The notes: generated by a model not told the origin, from the sequence alone. A stretch of 64,000 bases of DNA from Bradyrhizobium sp. 132 (GCF_023074185.1 NZ_JADPKY010000131.1:52129-116128); one strand, 5' to 3'. Numbered from the stretch's first letter, positions 8,563 through 17,839 are shown. Numbers and translations are program-made.

Positions 8563-9615
8563 ATGAGCCGTTTCTGGAGTCCGGTCGTCCACACGCTTTC
8601 GCCCTACGTCCCCGGCGAGCAGCCGAAGCAGGACGGCATCGTCAAGCTCAATACCAACGAGAATCCCTACCCGCCCTCGCCACGCGTGCTGGCGGCCGTC
8701 GCATCGGCTGCGGAGCGGCTGCGCCTTTATCCCGATCCGGGTGCGACGCGCCTGCGCGAGGCGATCGCGGCGCATTGCGATGTGAGGCCCGAGCAAGTGT
8801 TCGTCGGCAACGGCTCCGACGAGGTTCTGGCCCACACTTTCCAGGCTCTTCTGAAGCACAATATGCCGCTTCTGTTTCCCGACGTCACTTACAGCTTCTA
8901 TCCCGTTTATTGCGGCCTCTATGGAATAACGCACGACGAGGTGCCGCTCGATGCCGCGATGAGAATCGATATCTCCGACTACAGGCGACCATCGAGCGCC
9001 ATCCTTCTCTGCAATCCGAACGCCCCGACCGGCATCGCCCTTCAGCGCGACGCAATCGCATCGCTGCTTGCCGAACAACCGGACCGGCTGGTGGTGGTGG
9101 ACGAGGCCTATGTCGATTTCGGCGCCGAGAGCGCCGTGCCGCTGGTTGCACGCCACGACAATCTGCTGGTCATCCAGACCTTCTCGAAGTCGCGCTCGCT
9201 CGCTGGCCTGCGGGTTGGTTTTGCCATCGGTCAACGACCGCTGATCGAAGCGCTGGAACGGGTGAAGGACAGCTTCAACTCCTATCCCGTCGATTGCCTC
9301 GCTATCGCCGGCGCCGTCGCCGCGATCGAGGACGACGGCTGGTTCCGCAAGACCCGCGCCCGTATCATCGCGAGCCGCGAAACGCTGGCCCGCGAGCTTG
9401 GACAACTCGGCTTCGAGGTGTTGCCGTCGCTCGCAAACTTCGTTTTCGCGCGCCATCGAAGCCGGAGCGGAACAGATCTTGCGGCAGCGCTTCGCCAGCG
9501 TGGCGTTCTGGTCCGGCATTTCGGAAAGCCGCGCATCGAGGATTTCCTGCGCATCACCGTAGGAACGGAGGCCGAGTGTGCCCGGCTTGTTGAAGTGCTG
9601 CGCGGCTTGATCTGA
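8563..9615 (+). CDS. hisC: Histidinol-phosphate aminotransferase
   Basis: A 350-residue class I/II aminotransferase of HisC type. The PLP-binding Lys209 lies in TFSKSRSLAGLRVGF, with CNPNAPTG (150-157), Asp180 and Tyr183 in VVDEAYVDF, and the substrate-contact start TNENPYPPSP. It converts imidazole-acetol phosphate and glutamate to histidinol phosphate. Start ATG 8563 follows GGAG by 5-6 bases. Alphaproteobacteria often carry more than one HisC-like gene and some use aromatic 2-oxo acids, so the role in histidine synthesis is likely but not proven; no other his genes are in view. Confidence 0.88.
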   Translation: MSRFWSPVVHTLSPYVPGEQPKQDGIVKLNTNENPYPPSPRVLAAVASAAERLRLYPDPGATRLREAIAAHCDVRPEQVFVGNGSDEVLAHTFQALLKHNMPLLFPDVTYSFYPVYCGLYGITHDEVPLDAAMRIDISDYRRPSSAILLCNPNAPTGIALQRDAIASLLAEQPDRLVVVDEAYVDFGAESAVPLVARHDNLLVIQTFSKSRSLAGLRVGFAIGQRPLIEALERVKDSFNSYPVDCLAIAGAVAAIEDDGWFRKTRARIIASRETLARELGQLGFEVLPSLANFVFARHRSRSGTDLAAALRQRGVLVRHFGKPRIEDFLRITVGTEAECARLVEVLRGLI

Positions 9616-9838
9616 GCCCCGACGGTCGCGGCATCGGCCAGCGTCAATCGATGATGCCAAACGCGGCCTCGTGCCATGCCGCCCGCGGCTTTTGATTTCC
9701 GGTCAAATTCGGGTTACCAGACCGCTCCGCCGCTGCTTTGCACGACGATACCCTCAGGGAAATATACGTGAATCACCTCCGCAGTCCCGAAATCGACGCA
9801 CCCGAGACATCGTGGCGGGCGCCGACGCTCAGGCACGG

Positions 9839-10537
9839 ATGAACGACTTCGCGCGATCCATCGGCGCCGCATTCACGCTGATCGGCGAGGCCGACGCAGA
9901 GCTTCTGGGCATCGTCGGACTGTCGGTGCGCGTCAGCCTGACCGCCAGCATCGTCGCGCTTCTGATCGGGGCGCCGTTCGGGGCCCTGCTTGCGATCACC
10001 CGGTTCCGCGGGCGGCAGGTCATCATCGTCCTGACCAATGCGCTGCTTGGTCTTCCGCCGGTCGTGGTCGGGCTCGCGCTCTATCTTCTGCTGTCGCGCT
10101 CCGGCCCGCTCGGGGCGGCCGGCCTGTTGTTCACGCCGGCGGCGATGGTGATCGCGCAGGCGCTGCTCGCAACACCGATCGTCGTCGCACTGGTGCACCG
10201 GCCGGCGAGCCTGCTGTGGGCGGAGTATGGCGACCTGGCGCGAATCGACGGGCTGTCGGTGCTGCGCAGCATCGGCTTGCTGTTCGCGCTGGGCCGGACC
10301 TCGCTGCTGACGGCCTTTCTCGCAGCCTTCGGGCGCGCGATCGCCGAGGTCGGCGCCATCATCATCGTCGGCGGCAACATCCGCGGCTTCACACGCACGA
10401 TGACGACAGCGATCGCGCTGGAGACCAGCAAGGGCGACCTGTCGCTGGCGCTCGGGCTCGGGCTGATCCTGCTCGCGCTCAGCGTCGCAGTATCAACCGT
10501 CGCCTTCCTGCTAGTGGGACGCGTTGGGGAAAAATAG
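9839..10537 (+). CDS. tupB: ABC transporter permease, tungstate (TupB) type
   Basis: A 232-residue inner-membrane protein with about five or six hydrophobic spans and the permease EAA-like loop (EYGDLARIDGLS). Size and sequence fit TupB of tungstate importers. The start is uncertain: ATG 9839 has only a weak site and a GTG at 9812 is in frame. Its stop (10535-10537) overlaps the end of the convergent tupA by 27 bases. No ATPase (TupC) gene is adjacent. Confidence 0.78.
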   Translation: MNDFARSIGAAFTLIGEADAELLGIVGLSVRVSLTASIVALLIGAPFGALLAITRFRGRQVIIVLTNALLGLPPVVVGLALYLLLSRSGPLGAAGLLFTPAAMVIAQALLATPIVVALVHRPASLLWAEYGDLARIDGLSVLRSIGLLFALGRTSLLTAFLAAFGRAIAEVGAIIIVGGNIRGFTRTMTTAIALETSKGDLSLALGLGLILLALSVAVSTVAFLLVGRVGEK

Positions 10538-11320
10538 CTGTTCGCCGCCGACCTTGTAGCCGGCGATGGCCTCCTGCCCCCCAGGAGAGATCAGCCAGTC
10601 GATGAAGGCTTGCCCGTCCTGCGCCTTCACGTTCGAATGCTTTGCCGGATTCACCAGCATGACGCCGTACTGGTTGAACAGCCGCTTGTCGCCTTCGGTC
10701 AGGACAGCAAGCTCGCCGCGGTTCTTGAATGACAACCAGGTGCCGCGGTCAGACAGGAGATAGGCATTCGAGGACGACGCCATGTTCAGGGCCGGCCCCA
10801 TGCCCTGGCCGATCTCGCGATACCAGCCGTCCTTGCCGGCACCGAGGTCGACGCCCGCTTCCTTCCATAGCCGCAGCTCGGCCGCGTGCGTGCCGGACTT
10901 GTCGCCGCGCGAGATGAACGGCGCCTTCGCGGCCGCGATCTTGCGCAGCGCCTCGGCCACGTCCTTGCCGCCGGCGATCTTCGCGGGATCGCTCTTCGGC
11001 CCGACAATGACGAAGTCGTTGTACATGACATCGAAGCGCTTCACGCCGTGCCCTTCGGACATGAACTTGTCTTCAGCAGGCCTGTCATGGACGAACACGA
11101 CGTCTGCATCGCCGCGCCGCCCGATGTCGAGCGCCTGGCCCGTGCCGACGGCAACCACTTTCACATCGATGCCGCCGGCCTTCGAGAACAGCGGCAGCAA
11201 ATAGCCGAACAGCCCCGACTGTTCCGTTGACGTCGTCGAGGCCACAGTGATGGTGCCGTCCTGCGCGAATGCGATCGTGGACCAGAGCAGAACCGCTCCG
11301 AAGGTCATTACCCTCTTCAT
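10511..11320 (-). CDS. tupA: Periplasmic tungstate-binding protein, TupA type
   Basis: A 269-residue substrate-binding protein with a signal peptide ending in AFAQ (about residue 20). The mature N-terminus carries ASTTSTEQSGLF, the TTTS-like anion-binding motif of TupA/PBP-II tungstate binders, followed by GTGQALDIGRRGDADVVFVH. It delivers oxyanion to the TupB permease, whose gene lies tail to tail with it, overlapping by 27 bases. Tungstate versus molybdate preference cannot be told from sequence alone. Confidence 0.83.
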   Translation of the reverse strand: MKRVMTFGAVLLWSTIAFAQDGTITVASTTSTEQSGLFGYLLPLFSKAGGIDVKVVAVGTGQALDIGRRGDADVVFVHDRPAEDKFMSEGHGVKRFDVMYNDFVIVGPKSDPAKIAGGKDVAEALRKIAAAKAPFISRGDKSGTHAAELRLWKEAGVDLGAGKDGWYREIGQGMGPALNMASSSNAYLLSDRGTWLSFKNRGELAVLTEGDKRLFNQYGVMLVNPAKHSNVKAQDGQAFIDWLISPGGQEAIAGYKVGGEQLFFPNASH

Positions 11321-11492
11321 GCTTCGTCCTTACACCAGAAGCCGGATGTTCCAAACTCTACCTCGATAAGGGCCGTGCAGGGGAACATCGACATTTCGTC
11401 AACGCGCGTTGGTGCGATTCTCGCGGCGCTGCCAATTGGGAACGTCCGCCCCGCGCGCAGGTTGTCCGGAGGTGAACCCAGGAGGAAACCAG

Positions 11493-11765
11493 ATGAAGAA
11501 GTTCATTTTGGCATCTGCGTGCATCATGGCGCTGGCGACCGGCGGCGCCTTTGCGCAAACACAACCCGCCCCAAGCGCATCCGGCAAGGGCGACGTCGGC
11601 CCCTCGTCGCGGGGCCCCGCGACCAAGGGCATGACGACCGGCGCGTCGTCGAACATGCAGAACGAGGCCAGCGACAGCAAGGGCAAGCAGACCCCTTCGG
11701 CCGGCGGCAGCAACACCAATAACATGGGCAGCCAGGCCGGCGGCGGCGCGGGCTCCGGAAAATAG
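11493..11765 (+). CDS. Small secreted Gly/Ser/Asn-rich protein, unknown function
   Basis: A 90-residue protein: Sec signal MKKFILASACIMALATGG cut after AFA, then a low-complexity mature region rich in Gly, Ser, Asn and Lys. A strong AGGAGG lies 8-9 bases before ATG 11493. No domain is recognised. A hairpin terminator follows at 11787-11811. Confidence 0.75.
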   Translation: MKKFILASACIMALATGGAFAQTQPAPSASGKGDVGPSSRGPATKGMTTGASSNMQNEASDSKGKQTPSAGGSNTNNMGSQAGGGAGSGK

Positions 11766-11786
11766 GCCGGCATCGATCGGAAATCT

Positions 11787-11811
11787 GGAGAGGGGCGATC
11801 GTCCCCTCTCC
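11787..11811 (+). terminator. Hairpin terminator after the small secreted protein
   Basis: GGAGAGGGG (11787-11795) pairs with CCCCTCTCC (11803-11811) over a 7-base loop and is followed by AAAAGTTTT. It lies 22 bases after the stop at 11765. Confidence 0.65.
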
Positions 11812-11973
11812 AAAAGTTTTCGTGCAGCCAAAGCTTGTCGTCGCCGATGGTATGCGCGAAGGTCACGGTGCGGGCGGGGCTGCACTGAGGTTACAGTCAC
11901 GCGGGCGAAATCACCGCCTGCGCGCGATGGGTGTGGATGTTCTGCAATTGGTCCCACTTACATTGACATCAGT

Positions 11974-13035
11974 GTGATGGCCGGGGCATTTTTTTACATT
12001 GCTGGCGAATCAGCGATTGCCTCACGCCGAGTACCTCTTGGACAACTCCCAGTGCTTTCGAGACTGATATCGTTGCTGCGCCGCATCCCCGCGGTGAAAT
12101 GGGCGTTCACGAAGCTTCGGCCGTTGCCTCACGGCGGCAGCATCGACGTCGCGCCTGATAGCGCAGACGCTTCGCCCGCCCTTGTTGCCGAAATTGCAGA
12201 AGCCGCTCCGCCTCTTGAGACCAGCATCAGCGCGGAACCGTCGCGCTGCGACGCCGCGGTCGCGGCTCCGGCCATCGAAGACGACACTGCTATCTCTGTC
12301 ATCGCGGATAGCCCGTCGGCAGCGGCAACCGATGTCGGCGGCAGCGACGATTCATCGCGGGAGACGCCGACGCAGGTCGAGCCGATCGTCGGGCAAGAGG
12401 CTTCTCTCTCGCCGGTCGAGATCGAGAGCGAGCCGGTTGATGCGGCTGACCTCATCAGCAACGATCCGCTCACGGAAATCTCGACGGACGTCGACTTCGT
12501 CATCGCGGAGGAGGCTCCGGTCTCGTCTGTCGACGCCGCGATGGAGATCGCACCGGTCCCCGCAAGCGATCCGGCTCCGGCTGCAGCGATCGCCGCGGAC
12601 AAGTTTGCCGTCTCCACACCGAGCGTCGTCGCGGACGTCGCGCCGGAGATGGCCCTCGAGGCTCCCGCTCTGGAGATCGCCAGCGCGCCGAAGGCTCGTG
12701 CAAAAATCGCAGAACCCGCCGACCGCGCCGCGCTGATCCGGCAGCGCTGGGCGGAGACCGGGATCAGGATGTGGAATCCGCGGCTTCACGGCGCCGGCGA
12801 TGCCACGCTGAACATCCAGGGGAGCGTCGGGCTATTGCCGCCCGCGCCCGGCGAGACGATGCCGCGCTACGACAAGCTGGAATTCAGGATGCTCGGCGGA
12901 CAGATCGCCTGCGAGGGCGTGATTGTCGAAGCACCCGCGCATGCAAGCCAGCGCAGTTTTACGCGGCTCGCCGAGCCCGGGAAACCCGACCGGGTCCGCG
13001 AACCGATGCGGGAACGCCGGGCGGCTCTCGCCTGA
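11974..13035 (+). CDS. Hypothetical protein with long acidic Ala/Pro-rich middle
   Basis: A 353-residue protein of unknown function (GTG 11974 or ATG 11977). Residues about 1-50 are basic with a weak hydrophobic stretch; about 55-240 are low-complexity Ala/Pro/Glu/Asp/Ser, likely disordered; about 245-330 look folded and conserved (RQRWAETGIRMWNPRLHG, then a QGSVGLLPPAPGETMPRYD segment). The C-terminus is Arg-rich. No clear ribosome-binding site helps choose the start. The folded part would be the piece to search with. Confidence 0.6.
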   Translation: MMAGAFFYIAGESAIASRRVPLGQLPVLSRLISLLRRIPAVKWAFTKLRPLPHGGSIDVAPDSADASPALVAEIAEAAPPLETSISAEPSRCDAAVAAPAIEDDTAISVIADSPSAAATDVGGSDDSSRETPTQVEPIVGQEASLSPVEIESEPVDAADLISNDPLTEISTDVDFVIAEEAPVSSVDAAMEIAPVPASDPAPAAAIAADKFAVSTPSVVADVAPEMALEAPALEIASAPKARAKIAEPADRAALIRQRWAETGIRMWNPRLHGAGDATLNIQGSVGLLPPAPGETMPRYDKLEFRMLGGQIACEGVIVEAPAHASQRSFTRLAEPGKPDRVREPMRERRAALA

Positions 13036-13099
13036 CCCTTACCTCTCTGCGACGACGCGCCCATACGCTAGGCTGACGCCCCCGAATATGGGAGATCGC

Positions 13100-13384
13100 A
13101 TGCCCGCAAAATCATTACGACTGGTCGTGATCGCGGCCCTCTGCATCTCGCAGGGAGCCTTTGCCGCGTCCGGTAAACGGCCGCAGCATGCGTCCTCTAC
13201 AGCGCCCGCCACCGATCCGGCCGCACCTTACAAGGCCGACCGGCTCTCTTCCTCGCGCGGAGAGACGATCCTCAACACGCCCGGCCAGACCACCGTGCTG
13301 ACGCGTCAGGTCCTCGACGACAAGAACGCGACGAGCCTCAAGGACGCCATGCGCTCGACCGCCGGCGTGACGGTCGGGCGTTAG
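13100..13384 (+). pseudogene. Truncated TonB-dependent receptor (N-terminus only)
   Basis: Ninety-four codons encode a signal peptide (cut after GAFA) and the beginning of the plug domain of a siderophore-type TonB-dependent receptor (ILNTPGQTTVLTRQVLDDK, then STAGVTVGR), stopping at TAG 13382-13384 exactly where full-length receptors continue with the plug and a barrel of about 600 residues. GGGAG precedes ATG 13100. No receptor continuation is present downstream; the next gene ends 13 bases later on the other strand. Confidence 0.75.
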
Positions 13385-13396
13385 GCTTCTTCGCGC

Positions 13397-14713
13397 TCAG
13401 GGGATCGGATAGCCCTTCCAGACCCACTCCAGCGCCGACGGAAGCGTCTGCGCGATCGTCGGACGGTCGACGTGCTTGGCGTTGCGCACGAACAGGAACT
13501 GATAATGATAGCCCTTCTCCGCCAGCACCTTGGCCGTCAGCGCGTTGGACAGGGTCCAGTCGTGCATGCCGTCGGGAATGGTGGGGTTCGGATAGAACAG
13601 GTCCTGATCACCGCCGAAGAACCAGAAGCGGATCGGCTTGGTCGGTGCGGCGACGATCAGCGGTGCGCCAGGCGGCTCAGCCGGCGTGAGTACGCCGGCC
13701 TTCGAGATGAGGTTGGGTGTGGCCGGCCCCGTCCATGCGCTGTGATATTCCCAGGCGCCGCCGCGCAGCGACGGATCATACGGCCATTGCTGGTTGACCA
13801 TGGTCGGCGAGAAGGCCAGCACGCGGTGATAGAGCTCGGGATAGAACCACGCCATGGTGAAGGCTGCCACGCCGCTCGAACTCAGCCCCATGGTCGCACG
13901 CCCATCGGGATTTTTGGTCAGCCTGACGTCGGCCTTCTTTTCGACCAGCGGCAGCACTTCACGCTCGACGAACTGCGCGTAGGCACCTGACACCGCGTCA
14001 TATTCGCGGCCGCGCTGGCTGCCCTGTGCGTCCTGCCCGCCATTGCCGACCTGGATCGCGATCATCGGCGGCACGCGGCGCTGCGCGATCAGATTGTCGA
14101 GCGTGGTGCCGAGATCCTTGTAGGCGTTGGAGCCGCCGTCGCCGACCACGATGAACGGCGCCTCGGTGCCGTGCACATATTGCGCCGGCACATAGACGTC
14201 GATGGTACGCGACCAGATACCTGGGTGGCTGGTGGTGACGATCATGTGCGACTTATCACCAGGCGCCGTGACGGTCGTCATGATCGAGGAATTGGTGCAG
14301 CCGGCGGCGTCGTCGCGGATCAGGCCGGGATTGTAGATCGTGCTCTCCTTCGACGACAGCGTGAAGGATTTTGTGGTGCCGCGCGGCACGCCCTCCTTTG
14401 CGATCGTCTCCGGCGCTGGATTGTGGGTGGGACCGATGATGAAATTGCCCTCAGCCCCCGGTGGCGGCAGCGTTCCGTCAGGCAGCTCGGTCGCGCGCGG
14501 GTAGCGGGCATTGGAGGGATCACGCGTCGGAGGCGTCGTCTTGAAGTCGAGACCTGTCGTATCAATGAAGAACGGGGCCGCCTTGTCGGTGCTGTTGGCC
14601 CTAGGCGGCACAGCCATGTTCTGGGTGACGCAGGCCGGCTGCGAGACGGCAATCGAAGTGAAGGAGACGAGGGAAATCAGCGTCCCCGCAAGGACGGACA
14701 ACGAATTGGTCAT
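13397..14713 (-). CDS. Secreted alpha/beta-hydrolase, enterochelin-esterase-like (esterase D superfamily)
   Basis: A 438-residue protein with a Sec signal (about residues 1-24). The C-terminal half has the esterase fold: nucleophile motif GLSSSG in the context ATMGLSSSGVAAF followed by FYPELYHRVLAFSP, an acid residue in FGGDQDLF and a His in NAKHVDRP. The elbow departs from the GxSxGG of Fes/IroE. ATG 14713 follows GGGAG; the open frame further upstream belongs to the opposite-strand lactamase gene. Natural ester substrate unknown; proximity to a siderophore-receptor remnant hints at, but does not prove, siderophore hydrolysis. Confidence 0.8.
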   Translation of the reverse strand: MTNSLSVLAGTLISLVSFTSIAVSQPACVTQNMAVPPRANSTDKAAPFFIDTTGLDFKTTPPTRDPSNARYPRATELPDGTLPPPGAEGNFIIGPTHNPAPETIAKEGVPRGTTKSFTLSSKESTIYNPGLIRDDAAGCTNSSIMTTVTAPGDKSHMIVTTSHPGIWSRTIDVYVPAQYVHGTEAPFIVVGDGGSNAYKDLGTTLDNLIAQRRVPPMIAIQVGNGGQDAQGSQRGREYDAVSGAYAQFVEREVLPLVEKKADVRLTKNPDGRATMGLSSSGVAAFTMAWFYPELYHRVLAFSPTMVNQQWPYDPSLRGGAWEYHSAWTGPATPNLISKAGVLTPAEPPGAPLIVAAPTKPIRFWFFGGDQDLFYPNPTIPDGMHDWTLSNALTAKVLAEKGYHYQFLFVRNAKHVDRPTIAQTLPSALEWVWKGYPIP

Positions 14714-14992
14714 TTCAGCTCCCGGTGCCGACGAGTCTTGGCTCGTCTTGACGCAAAGTATGGCGAGCCGCCTGCGCGCGGTCAAATGCCACTTGGCCGC
14801 GTTGCAGCAAATGCCGCCATGCGCAAACCGGCCAGGCACCATTATTCCGCGCATGCCACGAAATTTTCCGGACACGTGGCCGTTGCTGCCGCATCTCGCA
14901 CGACGTAGCTTGCCGGCCGGCCGCGCCGCGCGACGGCCGCGCCCCATCAAAACGACAAGACCACTCTGCAAGAACACTCTGGGAGACAAACG

Positions 14993-15877
14993 ATGAAGCA
15001 GCTCACGGCCGTGCTCTGCGCGCTGGCGTTCCTCGCAACCGGCGCGCAGGCGCAGACCGTCAAGGATTTCATTGCCGCGGTCACCAAGAAATGGACCACG
15101 CCGTTCGAGCCATTCCAGCTCATCGGCAATATCTACTATGTCGGCACCGATGGTATCGCCGTCTACGTCATCAAGACCTCGCAGGGCCTGATCCTGATGG
15201 ATACGGCGCTGCCGCAGTCGACCGGCATGATCAAGGACAATATTGCGAAGCTCGGTCTCAAGGTCTCTGACATCAAGATCATTCTCAACACACACGCGCA
15301 TTTCGACCACACCGGCGGCTTCGCCGAGATCAAGAAGGAGACCGGCGCCCAGCTCATCGCCGGCGAACGCGACAAGCCGCTGCTCGAAGGCGGCTACTAT
15401 CCCGGCGACGAGAAGAACGAGGACCTCGCCTTCCCCGCGGTCAAGGTCGACCGCGCCGTGAAGGAAGGCGACAAGGTCACGCTCGGCGACACCACGCTGA
15501 CTGCGCATTCAACCCCTGGCCACTCGCCCGGCTGTACGAGCTGGGAGATGACCGTCAAGGACGGCAGTCAGGATCGCGAGGTGCTGTTTTTCTGCAGCGG
15601 CACGGTGGCTCTCAACAGGCTGGTCGGCCAGCCGACCCATGCCGGCATTGTCGACGACTACCGCGCGACCTTCGCCAAGGTGAAGGCGATGAAGATCGAC
15701 GTGCTGCTCGGGCCGCATCCCGAGGTCTATGGCATGCAGGCCAAGCGCGCGGAGATGAAGGACGGCGCACCGAACCCGTTCGTCAAGGCGGGCGAACTCG
15801 CAACCTACGCAACCAGCCTGTCGGAAGATTTCGACAAGCAGCTTGCAAAGCAGACGGCGGCGCTCGAGAAGAAATAG
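14993..15877 (+). CDS. Subclass B3 metallo-beta-lactamase, BJP-1-like
   Basis: A 294-residue periplasmic Zn enzyme with signal peptide ending AQA (residue 20). All zinc ligands of subclass B3 are visible: His101, His103, Asp105 and His106 in HAHFDH, His177 in TPGHSPG, and His242 in GPHPEVYG. The sequence agrees closely, from memory, with BJP-1 of Bradyrhizobium japonicum, the chromosomal carbapenem-hydrolysing enzyme of that genus. GGGAG precedes ATG 14993. Activity on particular antibiotics is not shown by the sequence. It diverges from the esterase gene. Confidence 0.93.
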   Translation: MKQLTAVLCALAFLATGAQAQTVKDFIAAVTKKWTTPFEPFQLIGNIYYVGTDGIAVYVIKTSQGLILMDTALPQSTGMIKDNIAKLGLKVSDIKIILNTHAHFDHTGGFAEIKKETGAQLIAGERDKPLLEGGYYPGDEKNEDLAFPAVKVDRAVKEGDKVTLGDTTLTAHSTPGHSPGCTSWEMTVKDGSQDREVLFFCSGTVALNRLVGQPTHAGIVDDYRATFAKVKAMKIDVLLGPHPEVYGMQAKRAEMKDGAPNPFVKAGELATYATSLSEDFDKQLAKQTAALEKK

Positions 15878-15977
15878 CGACTGTCTTGCGCTATCTTCAC
15901 CTCTCCTTCTCTGGGGGACAGGTGAAGCCGGCATGTCAGCCCGCACCGTTGTCGGTGCAACAATGCATTGCGCTGGC

Positions 15978-16148
15978 GCCGCCGAGGGCGTCGAGACTCG
16001 CGCTCAGCTCGACAGCCTGCGCCGGCTGGGATGCGACTTCATCCAGGGCTACTACTTCGCAAAGCCCATGCCTGCCGACGTAATCGACGATTATCTCACA
16101 AAGGAACGCCGGCGCCTTGGCGGCGCCGGAGCCAAGGTCGTGGCCTGA
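15978..16148 (+). pseudogene. C-terminal remnant of an EAL (c-di-GMP phosphodiesterase) domain
   Basis: About 56 codons match the last helix-strand unit of EAL domains: AEGVETRAQLDSLRRLGCD, then FIQGYYFAKPMPAD and a short tail to TGA 16146-16148. The EAL signature and the metal-binding residues are missing upstream, where the frame runs into the lactamase gene. It is a fragment without catalytic capacity. Confidence 0.7.
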
Positions 16149-16155
16149 GTCCCAG

Positions 16156-17826
16156 CTACTTCGCCAAGCTCGGCAGATCGAGACCCTTGTCGCGGGCGCA
16201 TTCGATCGCAGTGTCGTAGCCCGCGTCGGCATGGCGCATGACGCCGCTGGCAGGATCGTTCCAGAGCACGCGCGCGATCCGCTTCGCCGCTTCCGGCGTG
16301 CCGTCGGCGACGATCACCATGCCGGCATGCTGGGAATAGCCGATGCCGACGCCGCCGCCATGGTGCAGCGAGACCCAGGTCGCGCCGCTGGCGCAATTGA
16401 GCAGCGCGTTGAGCAAGGGCCAGTCGGACACGGCGTCCGATCCGTCCTTCATCGCCTCGGTTTCACGGTTGGGGCTCGCCACCGAGCCGCTGTCGAGATG
16501 ATCGCGGCCGATCACGATGGGGGCCTTCAATTCGCCGCGCGCCACCATCTCGTTGAAGGCGAGGCCCAGGCGATCGCGATCGCCGAGGCCGACCCAGCAG
16601 ATCCGCGCCGGCAGGCCCTGGAACTTGATGCGCTCCTTGGCCATGTCGAGCCAATTGTGCAGATGCTTGTCGTCAGGCATCAGCTCCTTCACCTTGGCGT
16701 CGGTCTTGAAGATATCTTCAGGATCGCCCGACAGCGCGGCCCAGCGGAACGGCCCGACGCCGCGGCAGAACAAGGGACGGATATAGGCGGGAACGAAGCC
16801 CGGAAAATCGAAGGCATTCTTCAGGCCCATGTCCTGCGCCATCTGGCGGATGTTGTTGCCGTAGTCGAGCGTCGGAATGCCTTGCGCATGGAAATCCAGC
16901 ATGGCCTGGACGTGCTCGACCATCGAGGTTTTCGAGGCGCGCTCCACGGTCTTGGGATCGGCGGCGCGCTTGGTCTCCCATTCGGCGAGCGTCCAGCCCT
17001 TCGGCAAATAGCCGTTGATCGGATCGTGCGCGCTGGTCTGGTCGGTGACGATGTCGGGCCTGACGCCGCGGCGGACCAGCTCGGGAAAAATCTCCGCGGC
17101 ATTGCCGAGCAGGCCGACCGAGACCGCCTTCTTCGTCGTCGCCGCCTCCGCCATGATCGCAAGCGCCTCGTCGAGCGTCGCGGCCTGGCGATCGAGATAA
17201 CCGGTGCGCAGCCGCATCTCGATGCGGCTCGGCTGGCATTCGACCGCCAGCATCGAAGCCCCGGCCATGGTTGCAGCCAGCGGTTGCGCGCCGCCCATGC
17301 CACCGAGACCGGCTGTGAGAATCCATTTGCCGGCGAGGCTGCCGCCATAATGGCGGCGTCCGACCTCAACGAAAGTTTCGTAAGTGCCCTGCACGATGCC
17401 CTGGCTGCCGATATAGATCCACGAGCCGGCCGTCATCTGGCCGTACATCATCAGGCCCTTGCGATCGAGCTCATTGAAATGGTCGAGCGTCGCCCAGTGC
17501 GGCACGATGTTGGAGTTCGCGATCAGGACACGCGGCGCGTCGGCATGGGTGCGGAACACGCCGACCGGCTTGCCGGACTGGACCAGCAGCGTCTCATCGG
17601 CTTCGAGCTTGCGCAAGGCCGCCGTGATCCGGTCAAAGCTCTCCCAGTCACGCGCGGCGCGGCCGATGCCGCCATAGACGACGAGCTCGCTCGGACGTTC
17701 TGCAACGTCGGGATCGAGATTGTTCATGAGCATGCGCAAGGGCGCTTCCGTCAACCAGCTCTTCGCGCTGATTTCGCTGCCGCGGGGCGCGCGGATAGTG
17801 CGGTCATTGTCCAGTCGGCGGTTCAT
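16156..17826 (-). CDS. hutU: Urocanate hydratase
   Basis: A 556-residue protein, the standard length of urocanase. NAD-binding GGMGGAQPLA and the conserved FCRGVGPFRW with the active-site Cys are present. It hydrates urocanate to imidazolonepropionate, the second step of histidine degradation. ATG 17826 lies 13 bases after the hutH stop, in a hutI-hutH-hutU transcription unit. Its stop is 8 bases from the convergent EAL remnant. Confidence 0.97.
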   Translation of the reverse strand: MNRRLDNDRTIRAPRGSEISAKSWLTEAPLRMLMNNLDPDVAERPSELVVYGGIGRAARDWESFDRITAALRKLEADETLLVQSGKPVGVFRTHADAPRVLIANSNIVPHWATLDHFNELDRKGLMMYGQMTAGSWIYIGSQGIVQGTYETFVEVGRRHYGGSLAGKWILTAGLGGMGGAQPLAATMAGASMLAVECQPSRIEMRLRTGYLDRQAATLDEALAIMAEAATTKKAVSVGLLGNAAEIFPELVRRGVRPDIVTDQTSAHDPINGYLPKGWTLAEWETKRAADPKTVERASKTSMVEHVQAMLDFHAQGIPTLDYGNNIRQMAQDMGLKNAFDFPGFVPAYIRPLFCRGVGPFRWAALSGDPEDIFKTDAKVKELMPDDKHLHNWLDMAKERIKFQGLPARICWVGLGDRDRLGLAFNEMVARGELKAPIVIGRDHLDSGSVASPNRETEAMKDGSDAVSDWPLLNALLNCASGATWVSLHHGGGVGIGYSQHAGMVIVADGTPEAAKRIARVLWNDPASGVMRHADAGYDTAIECARDKGLDLPSLAK

Positions 17827-17839
17827 GCGGAACACCTCG

